From the NCBI RefSeq assembly GCF_048771995.1, contig NC_133050.1, positions 6,274,501-6,338,500 of the forward strand: a DNA stretch of 64,000 bases, in the 5' to 3' direction. The notes below the pieces were generated by a model. It was not told the origin of the DNA and did no database searches. It was given only the letters and a program-made list of their open reading frames with translations. This DNA comes from Taeniopygia guttata. Its lineage: Eukaryota; Chordata; Aves; Passeriformes; Estrildidae. A program made the translations under genes and the position numbers. Below, piece by piece: positions 54,321 through 64,000 of this stretch. The first letter of the stretch is position 1, and every line of letters starts with the position of its first letter.

Positions 54321-54760
54321 GCTGGTGGGGGAATTTTGGGGTGGGGGAATTTAAGGGTGGAATTTTGGGGCAGGGGAATTTTGGGGTGGGGGAACTTTGG
54401 GGTGGGGGGATTTTGGGGTGGAATTTGGGGGTGGGGGAATTTTGGGGTGGAATTTGGGGCAGAGGGAAATTTGGGGGTGAGGGAATTTTGGGGTGGAATT
54501 TTGGGGTGAAATTTTGGGTGGGGGAATTTTAGGGGTGGGGGGATTTTGGGGTGGGGGAATTAATTTTGGGGTGGGGGAATTTTGGGGGTGGGGGAATTTT
54601 GGGGGTGGGGGAATTTTGGGGTGGGGGAATTTCGGGGTGAAATTTTTTTGGGGGTGGGAGAATTTTGGGGTGAAATTTTGGGGTGGGAGAATTTTGGGGG
54701 CAAATTTTGGGGTGGGGAGATTTTGGGGTGGGGGAATTTTGGGGAAGCCGCAGCTGGGGC
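54320..54760 (+). repeat. GGGGGAATTTTGGGGTG array
   Basis: About 28 units of 14-18 bp, G/T/A only. The following 300 bases (54,760-55,060) show no gene. Confidence 0.95.
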
Positions 54761-55059
54761 TCAAAAGCTGCCGGGCGGGGGGGGGGGAGGAGGAAGGGGC
54801 GTGGTTCATGCAAATGCACAAAATCCCCCAAAAATCCCCCAAATTTGTGTTCATTTTTGGGGTGTGGGGTTTTCCCCCGCGATGCTGGGGGGCAGAGATT
54901 TCCCTTTTTGGGGTGGGGTGGCGTTTTTGGGGGGCTGGGGTCCCATCCCGAACCCCCCACCCCAGCCCTGGGGGGTGTGCCCTGCTCAGTTCTTCCTCCA
55001 GGAATTCGGGTGCCCCTGGCACCCCAAAAAGTCTTCCCTGCCTGCTGGGCAGCTCCGTG

Positions 55060-55405
55060 AAGGCTCCTCCTCCTCTTCCTCCTCCTTTTCTCCTCTTCCT
55101 CCTCCTCCTCCTCTTCCTCCTCCTTTTCGCCTCTTCTTCCTCCTCCTCGTCTTCCTCCTCCTTTTCTCCTCTTCCTCCTCCTCCTTTTCTCATTCTCTTC
55201 CTCCTCCTCTTTTTCTCCTTCTTTTCCTCCTCCTCTTCTTCTTCCTTCTCCTCCTCTTTTCTCCTCTTCCTCCTCCTCTTCTCCTCTTCCTCCTCCTCCT
55301 CCTTTTTTTCATTCTCTTCCTCCTCCTCTTTTTCTCCTTCCTCCTCCTCCTTTTCTTCTTCTCTTCCTCCTCTTCTTCCTCCTCCTCTTCCTCCTCCTCC
55401 CCCAG
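55060..55405 (+). repeat. Polypyrimidine CTCCTCTTCCTCCTC tract
   Basis: About 345 bases of pure or nearly pure C/T. The purine strand gives Glu/Lys/Arg-only frames that are not genes. Confidence 0.96.
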
Positions 55406-55534
55406 ACTCCCAGCCCCTCCTGACCTCAGGGTTATGGGGGGCACGGGGGTGTTTTGGGGGATTTTTTGGGGGGATTTGGGGCACAGGGGTGTGCCGGCAG
55501 TGGGTACGACCCGCACCCACTGACCCCGCACTGA

Positions 55535-55880
55535 TCCCAGTGCCCCCCAGTGCCCCCCAGTGTGTCCCAATGTGCCCCAGTTCATCCCCAGTGCCCCCTC
55601 AGTGTGTCCCAGTGCACCCCCAGTGTGCCCCAATGCATCCCAGTGCACCCCCAGTATGTCCCAGTGCACCCCCAGTGTGTCCCAGTGAGCTCCCAGTATG
55701 TCCCCAGACCCCTCATTGTGCCCCCAAACCCCTCATTGTGCCCCCCCAAACCCCTCATTGTGCCCCCAAACCCCTTATTGTGCCCCCCAAACCCCTCATT
55801 GTGCCCCCAAACCCCTCATTGCGCCCCCCAAACCCCTCATTGTGCCCCCCAAACCCCTCATTGTGCCCCCCAAACCCCTC
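55535..55880 (+). repeat. CCCAGTG and CCCCAAACCCCTCATTGTG repeats
   Basis: It first has CAGTGTGTCCCAGTGCACCC-type units, then ten copies of a 20-bp CCCAAACCCCTCATTGTGCC unit. Confidence 0.93.
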
Positions 55881-55904
55881 ATCCTATCCCAGGGAGGAGT
55901 TCTT

Positions 55905-56290
55905 GGTGTCCCTCAGACATTTTTGGAGGTTCCAGGCCCAGCTCAGAAGCATTTGAGACCCTGGCAGGCAGCTGGAAAATTCTGGATTTCAACCATGGAA
56001 CGATCTACCAACCTTGCAGGAAGAACAAGAAGTCACAAAATTTAGATATTATAGTAGAAGTAGTCACAAAGTAAAGAAAATAATTTTTGAGTGCTGTACA
56101 GGGGGTTTTAAGTCCTGTACAGGGGGGTTTTGGTTTTGGATTTGGGCCTGTCCTGTCCTCCCTCTCTCTTCTTCCTCACCTCCCTGTTCTTGGTGATGTT
56201 GGCACTCACAAATTAATTTAAAGTAGAAAAGCACCATTTAATACAGGTAATAGGCATTGGGGAAAAACTGGATATAATCTGGATTTTTGG
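55905..56290 (+). repeat. Interspersed repeat, LTR-like, partner of 8.2-8.6 kb
   Basis: Plus-strand copy of the element seen inverted in HORMAD1. It contains the blocks CCTCAGACATTTTTGGA, AGCATTTGAGACCCTGGCAG, CCATGGAACGAT and TGTTGGCACTCACA in order. Old fossil fragment, no coding remnant. Confidence 0.75.
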
Positions 56291-57860
56291 GACACCCACA
56301 CAGCCTTTTCTGCTGGATTTCCCAGAGGAACAGCTGGGTTTTCCCACTGGATTTTCAGAGCACCCTTCTGCAGGACCACTTCTCTGACAAGGTGGGTGTC
56401 CTAGATTGCCAAGAAATATTTATTTTCCATCTGTCAGAGGTGTTATCTTTTGGTTTTTGGGCAGTTTTCTTTATCTCTTCCACAAATCAATCCTCCCTCT
56501 GAGGAGACATCTGCTGTTAATTCTCTATTGAATGTCACTGCATGGCTGACAAAATTATCCCTCAGTGAGATGGGAGGAGCCAAGCATTCCTGCCTGGATA
56601 TAATCTGGATTTTTGGGACACCAGCAAAGCCTTTTCCACTGGATTTCCCAGAGGAACAACTGGGTTTTCCCACTGGATCATCAGAGGAAGTCTCCACCCT
56701 TCTCCAGGAGGACTGCAGCCACTCCAATTTGGACTGACCAAAAGGGTGTCAGGTTGTATTGTGGCTCTGTCAGTGGTTTTCTTTAGTATTTTTGCATGGA
56801 TTTTGGTGGGTTTTTTTTTTTTTGGGGTTTATTTTTCCCTTTTCCTAATAAATTGTATTTCTGACTTGGAGTCCCTCACCAGCTTTGCTTTCAAAGCAGA
56901 ACATCATCTTGGCGCCCAACGTGGGGCTCTTCACGATGAAGATTCTTCCAACCCCCAGTACAGCATTCCCACAGCAAGCTGTGTCTAGAAATCCACTTTA
57001 TTTGGTTGAAGACAAGTCAGAAATCCACTTTATTTGGTTGAAGACGAGTCAGTGATGGCCACCTCAGCCCCAGATCCCTCTGAGAACCCCGAGGAGCCAC
57101 AGGCCACGCTCGCCCCAGCTGGGCAGCACCTGGTGGGTATCCAGGAGAACATTCCCAGCTGGACCAGCTCTCCGTGGCCTGACAGGACACCTGAGCTTCA
57201 GCAGCTGCTGGCACGTGGCACTGGGTGTCCCTCGTGTCCCAGGCCGGCACAGCAGGAACGTTTTTCCCTGGGTCATCAGAGGAAGACTCCACCCTTCTCC
57301 AGGATCACTGCCCCGACAGAACCACACCTGCCCCTCCAATTTGGACTGACCAAAAGGGTTTCAGGTTGTATTCGGGCTCCATCAGTGGTTTTTATTTTGT
57401 TTTATTGCATGGATTTTGTTTGTTTGTTTGTTTTTTCCCCTTTTCCTAATAAATTATATTTCTGACTTGGAGTCCCTCACCGGCTTTGCTTTCAAAACAG
57501 AACATCATCTTGGCGCCCAACGTGGGGCTCTTCACGATGAAGATTCTCCCAACCCCCAGTACAGCATTCCCACAGCAAGCTGTGTCTAGAAATCCAATTT
57601 ATTTGGTTGAAGAAAAGTCAGAAATCCACTTTATTTGGTTGAAGACGAGTCAGTGATGGCCACCTTGGCCCCAGATCCCTCTGGGAACCCCGAGGAGCCA
57701 CGCTCATGCCAGCTGGGCAGCACCTGGCATCAGCCCTGGTGGGTATCCAGGAGCACATTCCCAGCTGGACCAGCTCTCCGTGGCCTGACAGGACACACCT
57801 GAGCTTCAGCAGCTGCTGGCACGTGGCACTGGGTGTCCCTCGTGTCCCAGGCCGGCACAG
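56290..57860 (+). mobile_element. ERVK-like LTR fossil with tandem duplication
   Basis: Two LTR-type copies end near 56,909 and 57,510. Each has a poly(A) signal, and each is followed by a primer-binding site (56,910-56,927 and 57,511-57,528) of the lysine-tRNA type used by beta-retrovirus/ERVK elements. The first copy has a longer U3-like part. The two binding sites are 601 bp apart, and the leader plus about 230 bp after it recurs at 57,600-57,860, so this is a local tandem duplication of LTR plus leader rather than a normal provirus. No gag, pol or env remains. It is broken, and moderately old judging by divergence of the copies. Confidence 0.8.
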
Positions 57861-58084
57861 CAGCGGGAAGGTGGAGCAGGGAGGAGCTGGGATGTGCTGG
57901 GAGCAGGAGTGGAGCTGCTCCCCACCCCTGGAAGTGGCACTGGAGCCAGTCCTTGGCCAGCAGTGGTTGTATCCCTTGGGAGGAGGAGGAGGAGGAGGAA
58001 GGGGAAGATTTTCCTGACCAAACTCCCCCTCAACGCTTCCCTTTGCTGCATGGATCAGGAAAAATCTGGGGAGGGAGTGGGAAG

Positions 58085-58485
58085 GAGCAGGACACAAAGT
58101 GGGGGGAGGTGGCAGCTGAAAGTGTCACCTCGGGGGGCAGAGGGGATGGCAGCAGCACTGGGCAGCTGAAAGTGTCACCCCAGTCCCCTCGGGGGGCAGA
58201 GGAGGTGGCAGCTGCAAGTGTCACCCTAGTCCCCTCGGGGGGAAGAGGAGGTGGCAGCTGAAAGTGTCACCCCAGTCCCCTCGGGGGGCAGAGGGGATGG
58301 TAGAGAAGGTGGCAGCTGCAAACTCACCCTGGTCCCCTCGGGGGGGCAGAGGAGGTGGAAGAGAAGGTGGCAGCTGAAAGTGTCACCCCAGTCCCCTCAG
58401 GGGGCAGAGGGGATGGCAAAGAAGGTGGCAGCTGCAAATGTCACCCTAGTCCCCTCGAGGGGCAGAGGAGGTGGCAGCAGCAGCA
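58085..58485 (+). repeat. About 48-bp minisatellite 3' of GLMP
   Basis: About eight units containing GGTGGCAGCTGAAAGTGTCA and CCCCAGTCCCCTCGGGGGGC. Variants GCTGCAAATGTCACC alternate. It may be in the GLMP 3' UTR on the minus strand. Confidence 0.93.
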
Positions 58486-58560
58486 GCAGCAGCCATGGCC
58501 ATTCCCAGGCAGGGAATCCCAGAATCCCAGGGGAAGGAGGAGCCGGGAAGGGAAGGGGAG

Positions 58561-58730
58561 GATCCCGGGGGTCTCGGTGCCCCCTCAGTTGATGGGCTTG
58601 TACTGGGAAGGGAAGTGGAGGATCCCGGGGGTCTCGGTGCCCCCTCAGTTGATGGGCTCGTACTGGGAAGGGAAGGAGAAGGTCCCGGGGGTCTCGGTGC
58701 CCCCCTCAGTTGATGGGCTCGTACTCGGAG
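58561..58730 (-). repeat. 60-bp tandem repeat of the GLMP end and stop codon
   Basis: The genuine stop (58706-58708) and two further copies, with TCA at 58645-58647 and 58585-58587, each sit in the word AGTAC(G/A)AGCCCATCAACTGA on the minus strand, followed by GGGGGCACCGAGACCCCCGG. Spacing is 60-61 bp. Each copy preserves YEPIN-stop or YKPIN-stop. Confidence 0.95.
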
Positions 58731-58874
58731 TAGCGTCGCCTCCGTGCCAGCAGCAGCAGGCAGCTGCCCAGCAGCAGCATGGCCAGCGGGGTGCCCAGCG
58801 CCACGGCCGCGATGGAGATCACCAGGGGGGAGAAGGTGTCCCTGGGGGGCTCCCCGAAACCCAGCAGCACCGAC
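58706..58874 (-). CDS. GLMP: GLMP terminal coding exon
   Basis: It encodes SVLLGFGEPPRDTFSPLV, the membrane span, ARRRRYSEYEPIN and TGA. It starts in phase 2, completing a split Trp. Confidence 0.96.
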
Positions 58875-61800
58875 CTGCAGGAGGGGATCAGGATCAGCAC
58901 AGGGGAGGGGAGGGGTTCTGCCCTTCCCCACCTCAAAGGGTCAGGGCAGGATGAGGCTCCTCAAGGAACTCAGTGACGCCTTTGCTGCAGGATTGGAGGG
59001 AAACTCAAAACTTTGGCATGGAGACTGGTACTAAACAGAGAAACCCCATGACCTGCCAGTCCCCAAACTGCACAGCCTTAGTGACCAGCAGCACCCCTTC
59101 AGACCTCTCTGGACATCATTAATGACCAGGAGCATCCTTTAGACCCTTCTGCACATCATTAAAGACCAGGAGCATCCTTTAGACCCTTTTGCACATCATT
59201 AAAGACCAGCAGCATCCCTTTAGACCCTTTTGCACATCACGAATGACCAGCAGCAGTCTTTTAGACCCCTCTGCACATCATTAATGACCAGGAGCATCCT
59301 TGACCAGGGGATTCCTCCACTCTTAAACCTTTCAGACCCCTCTGCACATCCTTAGTGACCAGCAGCCCCTCAGACCTTTCTGCACATCATTAATGACCAG
59401 GATCATCATTTCAGACCCTTCTGCACATCACGAGTGACCAGCAGCATCCTTTTAAACCCCTCTGCACATCATGAATGACCAAGAGCATCCTTGACCAGGG
59501 GATTCCTCCACTCTTAGACCTTTCAGACCCCTCTGCACATCTTTAGTGACCAGGATCATCATTTCAGATCCCTCTGCACATCCTTAGTGACCAGCACCCC
59601 CTCAGACCCCTCTGAACATCATTAATGACCAGGATCATAATTTCAGACCCTTCTGCACATCACGAGTGACCAGCAGCATCCTTTTAAACCCCTCTGCACA
59701 TCATGAACGACCAGCACCCCTCAGACCCCACTCACCAGCTGAGGTACCTCTTCTCCTGGTACACCTCTCCCTCCTCACCCCCAAAGGACACATTGAGGGC
59801 GTTGATGGTGCAGATGCTGCCCAAACTCTCCCCAAAATAAGCCTGGACCACGCTGGCCATGGGCAGGGTCCCGCTGGCCACCTGCAGCCCCCCAGCCCTG
59901 CACCGGATGCCGTCCTCACGCCGGGGGCTGGGTGAGCCATAGGCTGTGGCTTTCCACTGCAGGAATCCCAAAACGGAGCTGCTGTTGTGGGGCTGAGCCA
60001 GCAGGGACAGCACCTGGGGAGGGAGAGTAAAATAGTTTTAAAATCATGGGCATTTAGGGTTAAAAGGAAAATTAAGCTTAGTAGGCCCTGGGGAAAAAAT
60101 TAAAAAAAAAAAATAAATACCCTAGGTACATGAAGGCTTTGCACCTTGCTAGAACTGCACCTTGCTAGAACTACCTGATAAATTATATAATTATTAGATG
60201 GGATGATTGGTTAGTAATTAGATATAATTACTGTTTAATCATAAGGATAATCAGGAGAAACGGTGGTCAAAGAAAGATCACGAGAAACTTATGTCAATGT
60301 ATAAAACAGAACAATGTAAGCTGAATAATTAATATGTAAGTTATATAAGGAAAGAATATAAAATAGAATATGTAAAAGTTTTCTTTTACAGATATTTTGA
60401 AAGTTTTAAAGTTCTCCTAAAACTTCTGATAATGTTACATATTTCAGAGTCAGAGGTCCTACATAATTTCATAAATAGAACAGTTTACAGATTTCTCTGT
60501 GGGTGGAGAGAAATGATTGATTGATTGATTGATTGATTGAGAAATGATTGATCAATCTTTGTGATCAATCTTTGGAGCAGTGTGGTTGGAGAGGTGGTAA
60601 TTTCATCCTCCAATCCACAGTCACCTTTAGAATTCTATAAATACCAGATGTTTGAATAAAACTGGTTCTTTTTCTCTTTTAAACTTCCCAAACTTCTGTG
60701 TACTCATTTTTTGTCCAATAATGGAGATTTATTTACCAAAGGCTGGTTTCTTAATTAACCAATGGTGATGGAATTCTCTAAATACCAGATATTTTCACTG
60801 TGGTGTTGGCATTTTTCTATTGGTTTAGGCTGGGGACACACTGTTCAAGGTAGGTGACAGATATTGGAACATTATTGTAAATACAGCACAGGTAGTTTCT
60901 GGTATATAATGTTACATTGGCACATTATTGTAAATATAGCACACATAGTTTTTTTGGTGTATAATGTTTGTAACATCCCACTGAGGGGTGTTGCATTGGC
61001 ACGTTATTGTAAATATAGCACACGTAGTTTCTGGTATATAATGTTACATTGGCACATTATTGTAAATATAGCACAGGTAGTTTGTGGTATTTAATGTTTG
61101 TAACATCCCAGTGAGGGGTGTTACACTGGCACGTTATTGTAAATATAACACAGGTAGTTTGTGGTATATAATGTTACATTGGCACATTATTGTAAATACA
61201 GCACAGATAGTTTCTGGTGTATAATGTTTGTAACATCCCACTGAGGGGTGTTACATTGGCACGTTATTGTAAATATAGCACAGGTAGTTTGTGATATATA
61301 ATATTTGTAACATCCCACTGAGGGGTGTTACATTGGGACATTATTGTAAATATAGCACAGGTAGTTTGTGGTATATAATGTTACACTGGCACATTATTGT
61401 AAATATAGCACACATAGTTTTTTTGGTGTATAATGTTTGTAACATCCCACTGAGGGGGTGTTGCATTGGCACATTATTGTAAATATAGCACAGGTAGTTT
61501 GTGGTATATAATGTTACACTGGCACGTTATTGTAAATATAGCACAGGTAGTTTCTGGTATATAATGTTAAATTGGCACGTTATTGTAAATAGAGCACACA
61601 GTTTTTTTGGTGTATAATGTTTGTTACATCCCACTGAGGGATGTTACATTGGCACGTTATTGTAAATATAGCACAGGTAGTTTCTGGTATATAATGTTAC
61701 ATTGATATGTTATTGTAAATATAGCACACGTAGTTTGTGGTGTATAATGTTACATTGGCACGTTATTGTAAATCCAGCACAGGTAGTTTGTGGTATATAA

Positions 61801-63234
61801 TGTTTGTAACATCCCACTGAGGGCAGAGCCCTGCAGGACAGACCTGCTGCAGGGCAGACAGAACATGTTATAGATAAGTTTATTCTTATACATATAAGAA
61901 TATTTATATTATTCTTATATGTATAAGAATAAACAACCTTGAAAACCAACATGGACGATTTATGATTTCTTTGGCAGCGGGGCTGACAGAGACTTTCTAC
62001 AATCCGGGAATCATTTAAATATCCCAGGTTCCGACAGGGGCTCACCTGGAAGATGCTGGGGGTGTACTCGTCGTCGATGGATCGGTGGGAGCGGAGGCTC
62101 CGAGCAGCCCCCGGTGTCTCCACCGTGGCCAGTTCCAGCAGGAAGCGGGAGCCGTTCCCGCGGGGAGCCACCCCGGCCAGCAGGAATTCCAGCTGGGAGC
62201 TCTCGGCGCTGTGCAGCAGCCGCGGCAGCCGCCCCGAGCGGCCCGGGGAGGCGTAGGCGGTCAGCTGGGGGGACAGGGGACAGGGGACAATGAGGGACAG
62301 GGGGACAGAGAGGGACAGGGGGACAGAGGGACAGAGAGGGACAGAGAGGGACAGAGAGGGACAGAGAGGGACAGAGAGGGACAACGATGGACAGAGGGAC
62401 AGCGAGAGACAGAGGGACAGAGGGGAACAGAGGGACAGTGAGTGACACAGTTCAAAGGGACAGTGAAGGACAGAGGGACAATGAGGGACATGGGGACACC
62501 ATGGGTCAGAGAGACAGCAAGAGACAGAGGGCACAGGGACAATGAGGGTCAGAGGGACAGCACAGGACAGGACAGTAATGCACATGCTCCCTGCCCCCTG
62601 GACGTGTCCCCTGCCCCCGGCCGTGTCCCCAGCCCCCTGGCCATGCCCCAAGCCCCATGGCCATGTCCCCAGCCCCATGGCCATACCCCCTGCCCCCTGG
62701 CCATGTCCCCCTGCCCCCTGGCATACCCCCTGCCCCCTGACTGTGCCCCCTGCCCCCTGGCCATGTCCCCCTGCCCCCTGGACATGTCCCCTGCCCCCTT
62801 GATGTGCCTCTGTCCCCTGGACGTGCTCCCTGCCCCCTGGCCATGTCCCCAGCCCCCTGGCCATGCCCCCCTTCCCCCTGGCCATGTCCCCAGCCCCCTG
62901 GCCATGCCCCCCAGCCCCCTGGCCATGCCCCCCAGCCCCCTGGCCATGCCCTCTGCCCATGCCCCCTTCCCCCTGGCCGTGCCCCCTGCCCATGCCCCCA
63001 GCCCCCTGCCCATGCCCCCAGCCCCCTGGCCGTGCCCCCTGCCCCCGGACACACCCGGAATGCCAGGCTGCCGTTGGCGAAGGCCCCGCCGGGGTCGGTG
63101 GCCGGGGCCCCGCGGAGCTCGGCCGTCAGCGCCGTGCGGTTCAGGCTGAGGCTGTCCCAGGAGAACTCAGACAGGTCATAGGCGGGGTAGAAGAGCTCTC
63201 CCGAAGGATTTCTGGCCTGGCTGAACTCGAAGAG
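58706..63234 (-). CDS. GLMP: GLMP, glycosylated lysosomal membrane protein (last 4 exons, partial)
   Basis: Minus-strand exons 63055-63234, 62046-62264, 59736-60013 and 58706-58874 join in frame to 281 residues plus TGA. Key matches to human are FANGSLAFR, RLLHSAESSQLEF, SIDDEYTPSIFQ, YLSW and YSEYEPIN. Sequons NRT, NGS, NGS, NSS and NVS fit its heavy N-glycosylation. A single membrane segment (LVISIAAVALGTPLAMLLLG) precedes a short basic cytoplasmic tail ending in a YxxPhi lysosomal signal, YEPI. The protein is the partner that stabilises the lysosomal dipeptide transporter MFSD1. The signal peptide and about the first 110-125 residues are encoded to the right of the window; nothing in 63,235-64,000 codes for them. 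Confidence 0.96.
58960..59725 (-). repeat. About 40-bp minisatellite in the last GLMP intron
   Basis: About 17 units containing CCTCTGCACATCATTAATGA and CCAGCAGCATCCTTTTAGAC on the plus strand. Confidence 0.93.
59736..60013 (-). CDS. GLMP: GLMP third exon in window
   Basis: It encodes VLSLLAQPHNSSSVLGFLQW to EVYQEKRYLSW. Two sequons (NSS, NVS) and two cysteines (IRCRAG, SICTIN) align with the human luminal domain. Confidence 0.95.
60050..60720 (+). mobile_element. Solo LTR-like fossil in a GLMP intron
   Basis: An AT-rich segment ending in promoter-like features: TATAAATA near 60,636, AATAAAA near 60,655 and a C/T-rich stretch. This is the U3-R-U5 layout of an avian ERV LTR (ERVL-like, family uncertain). 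A GATT microsatellite lies at 60,514-60,540. No internal retroviral sequence is present. Confidence 0.55.
60760..61990 (+). mobile_element. Probable LTR fossil with internal tandem array
   Basis: It starts with TGTGGTGTTGGCATTTTTCT and ends after an AATAAA-bearing hairpin near 61,930. Between 60,860 and 61,850 it has about 16 units of 55-75 bp with GTTACATTGGCACATTATTG, TAAATATAGCACAGGTAGTT and AATGTTTGTAACATCCCACT. The start of the same element recurs at 63,715-64,000. Non-coding, old. Confidence 0.6.
61878..61934. repeat. Perfect 24-bp inverted repeat with 9-base loop
   Basis: The left arm 61878-61901 is the exact reverse complement of 61911-61934. It is AT-rich and contains an AATAAA on the plus strand. 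It lies at the downstream end of the LTR-like element. Confidence 0.95.
62046..62264 (-). CDS. GLMP: GLMP second exon in window
   Basis: It encodes LTAYASPGRSGRLPRLLHSA to SIDDEYTPSIFQ in phase 0. The SIDDEY..FQ block is highly conserved in GLMP. Confidence 0.96.
62268..62580 (-). repeat. GGGACAGAGA repeat in a GLMP intron
   Basis: About 25 units of 10-15 bp, GGGACAGAGAGGGACAGAGG type, immediately upstream of the second exon's acceptor. Confidence 0.93.
62588..63050 (-). repeat. CCCCCTGGCCATGTCCCCAG repeat in a GLMP intron
   Basis: About 22 units of 18-22 bp. On the GLMP sense strand it is GGGGCATGGCCAGGGGGC-like and G-rich. Confidence 0.94.
63055..63234 (-). CDS. GLMP: GLMP first exon in window
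   Basis: It encodes LFEFSQARNPSGELFYPAYD through FANGSLAFR with sequons NRT and NGS. It is phase 0 at both ends. The acceptor CCTGCAG lies to its right, and earlier exons are outside the window. Confidence 0.95.
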
Positions 63235-63714
63235 CTGCAGGGAAAGGAGGGGAGAGGGGCTGAGAGCACCCGGGGGCAGAGCTGCCTCAGCCAAGCAGCT
63301 CAGACACTTCCCTGGATGGGGATGGTGGGGATGGGTGGGGAGGGATGGATGGGGATCTGGGTGAATTTCCCAGGAGCTGGGAAGCTGCCCAGGGACCCCC
63401 TGCACCCCCAGGTGTCCCAGAGCACCCCTTGCTGTGGGAATCCAGAGCTTCCCTCTGGCTGCCCTGGGACCCTGGCAGGGGTCAGGAACCCCCCTGGACA
63501 GAGCCCCCAGAGACACTGGCTGTGATCTCTGTCCATGGAAAAGAGTTTTCAATCTTACAGGATGAATTACAAGCTCTGAGTGTTTGATATAAGCAATAAT
63601 TAAGTGTGGCACGGGTGCAAAAGTAAAATTTTAGGATTCTAGATTAGGGGTCCAAAGGGGACAAGATGGAGGAAATTGGGTGTGTCTTGTCCTTTTTCTC
63701 CTTCTTCATGCCCT

Positions 63715-64000
63715 CCATGTTTCACTGTGGTGTTGGCATTTTTCTGTTGGTTCAGGCTGGGGACACACTGTCCAACGTAGGTGACAGATATTGGCACGTT
63801 GTTGTAAATCCAGCACAGGTAGTTTGTGGTATTTAATGTTTGTAACATCCCACTGAGGGGTGTTACATTGGCACGTTATTGTAAATATAGCACAGGTAGT
63901 TTCTGGTATTTAATGTTACACTGGCACATTATTGTAAATATAGCACACATAGTTTTTTTGGTGTATAATGTTTGTAACATCCCACTGAGGGATGTTACAT
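63715..64000 (+). mobile_element. Second copy of the LTR-like array element, cut by the window end
   Basis: It repeats 60,795-61,085 almost word for word (GTGTTGGCATTTTTCTGTTG, GGGGACACACTGTCC, then the GTAAATATAGCACAGG units). It sits in the next GLMP intron in the same orientation. Confidence 0.7.

Noticed and set aside
57034-57465. 143-codon plus frame starting MATSAPDPSENPEEPQ
   Set aside because: It lies in the LTR fossil and its leader; no gag or host domain is recognisable.

Overview
The window reads as avian nuclear DNA, most likely from a songbird. It has spliced vertebrate genes with canonical GT/AG introns, CR1 LINE fragments and avian-type ERV LTRs. It also has the very high GC, short-gene, minisatellite-choked texture of a microchromosome. 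The gene set (HORMAD1, GOLPH3L, ENSA, MCL1) is the block that lies at 1q21 in human. In chicken I believe it lies on microchromosome 25; that placement is from memory, not from the sequence.

Layout: (1) 0-0.65 kb, a tandemly duplicated CpG-rich promoter with E2F and NRF1 motifs. (2) HORMAD1 on +, 13 coding exons at 2,073-12,767, a meiotic chromosome-axis protein. (3) GOLPH3L on +, promoter at 14.6-14.8 kb and four coding exons at 16,993-27,456, a Golgi PI4P-binding protein. (4) ENSA on +, three coding exons at 29,901-35,579, a mitotic inhibitor of PP2A-B55. (5) MCL1 on +, three exons at 41,759-49,696, an anti-apoptotic BCL2 protein with a TATA promoter. (6) About 9 kb of arrays and LTR fossils. 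(7) GLMP on -, the last four coding exons at 58,706-63,234, a lysosomal membrane glycoprotein whose 5' exons lie beyond the right edge. HORMAD1, GOLPH3L, ENSA and MCL1 keep the human order and relative orientation. GLMP as the next gene after MCL1 does not match the human order. The genes are linked by ancient synteny, not by a shared pathway.

Most non-coding DNA is tandem repeat. Introns that are short in mammals (MCL1 introns, ENSA intron 2) are filled with arrays of 18-25 bp units. Other arrays have units of 30-190 bp. There is 1 kb of pure C/T tract in HORMAD1 intron 3 and 1.75 kb of G-rich repeat in GOLPH3L intron 1.

The most unusual observation is that three separate genes carry tandem arrays built from their own stop-codon-bearing terminal coding sequence. 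HORMAD1 has nine copies of a 45-bp unit encoding the nuclear-localisation/closure-motif tail plus stop, with every unit length a multiple of three. GOLPH3L has nine copies at 154-bp spacing of the last codons plus 3' flank. GLMP has three copies at 60-bp spacing. I know of no described process that explains this recurrence.

Exon boundaries were set by eye from similarity to remembered vertebrate proteins plus splice signals. All exon phases join without a frame break.
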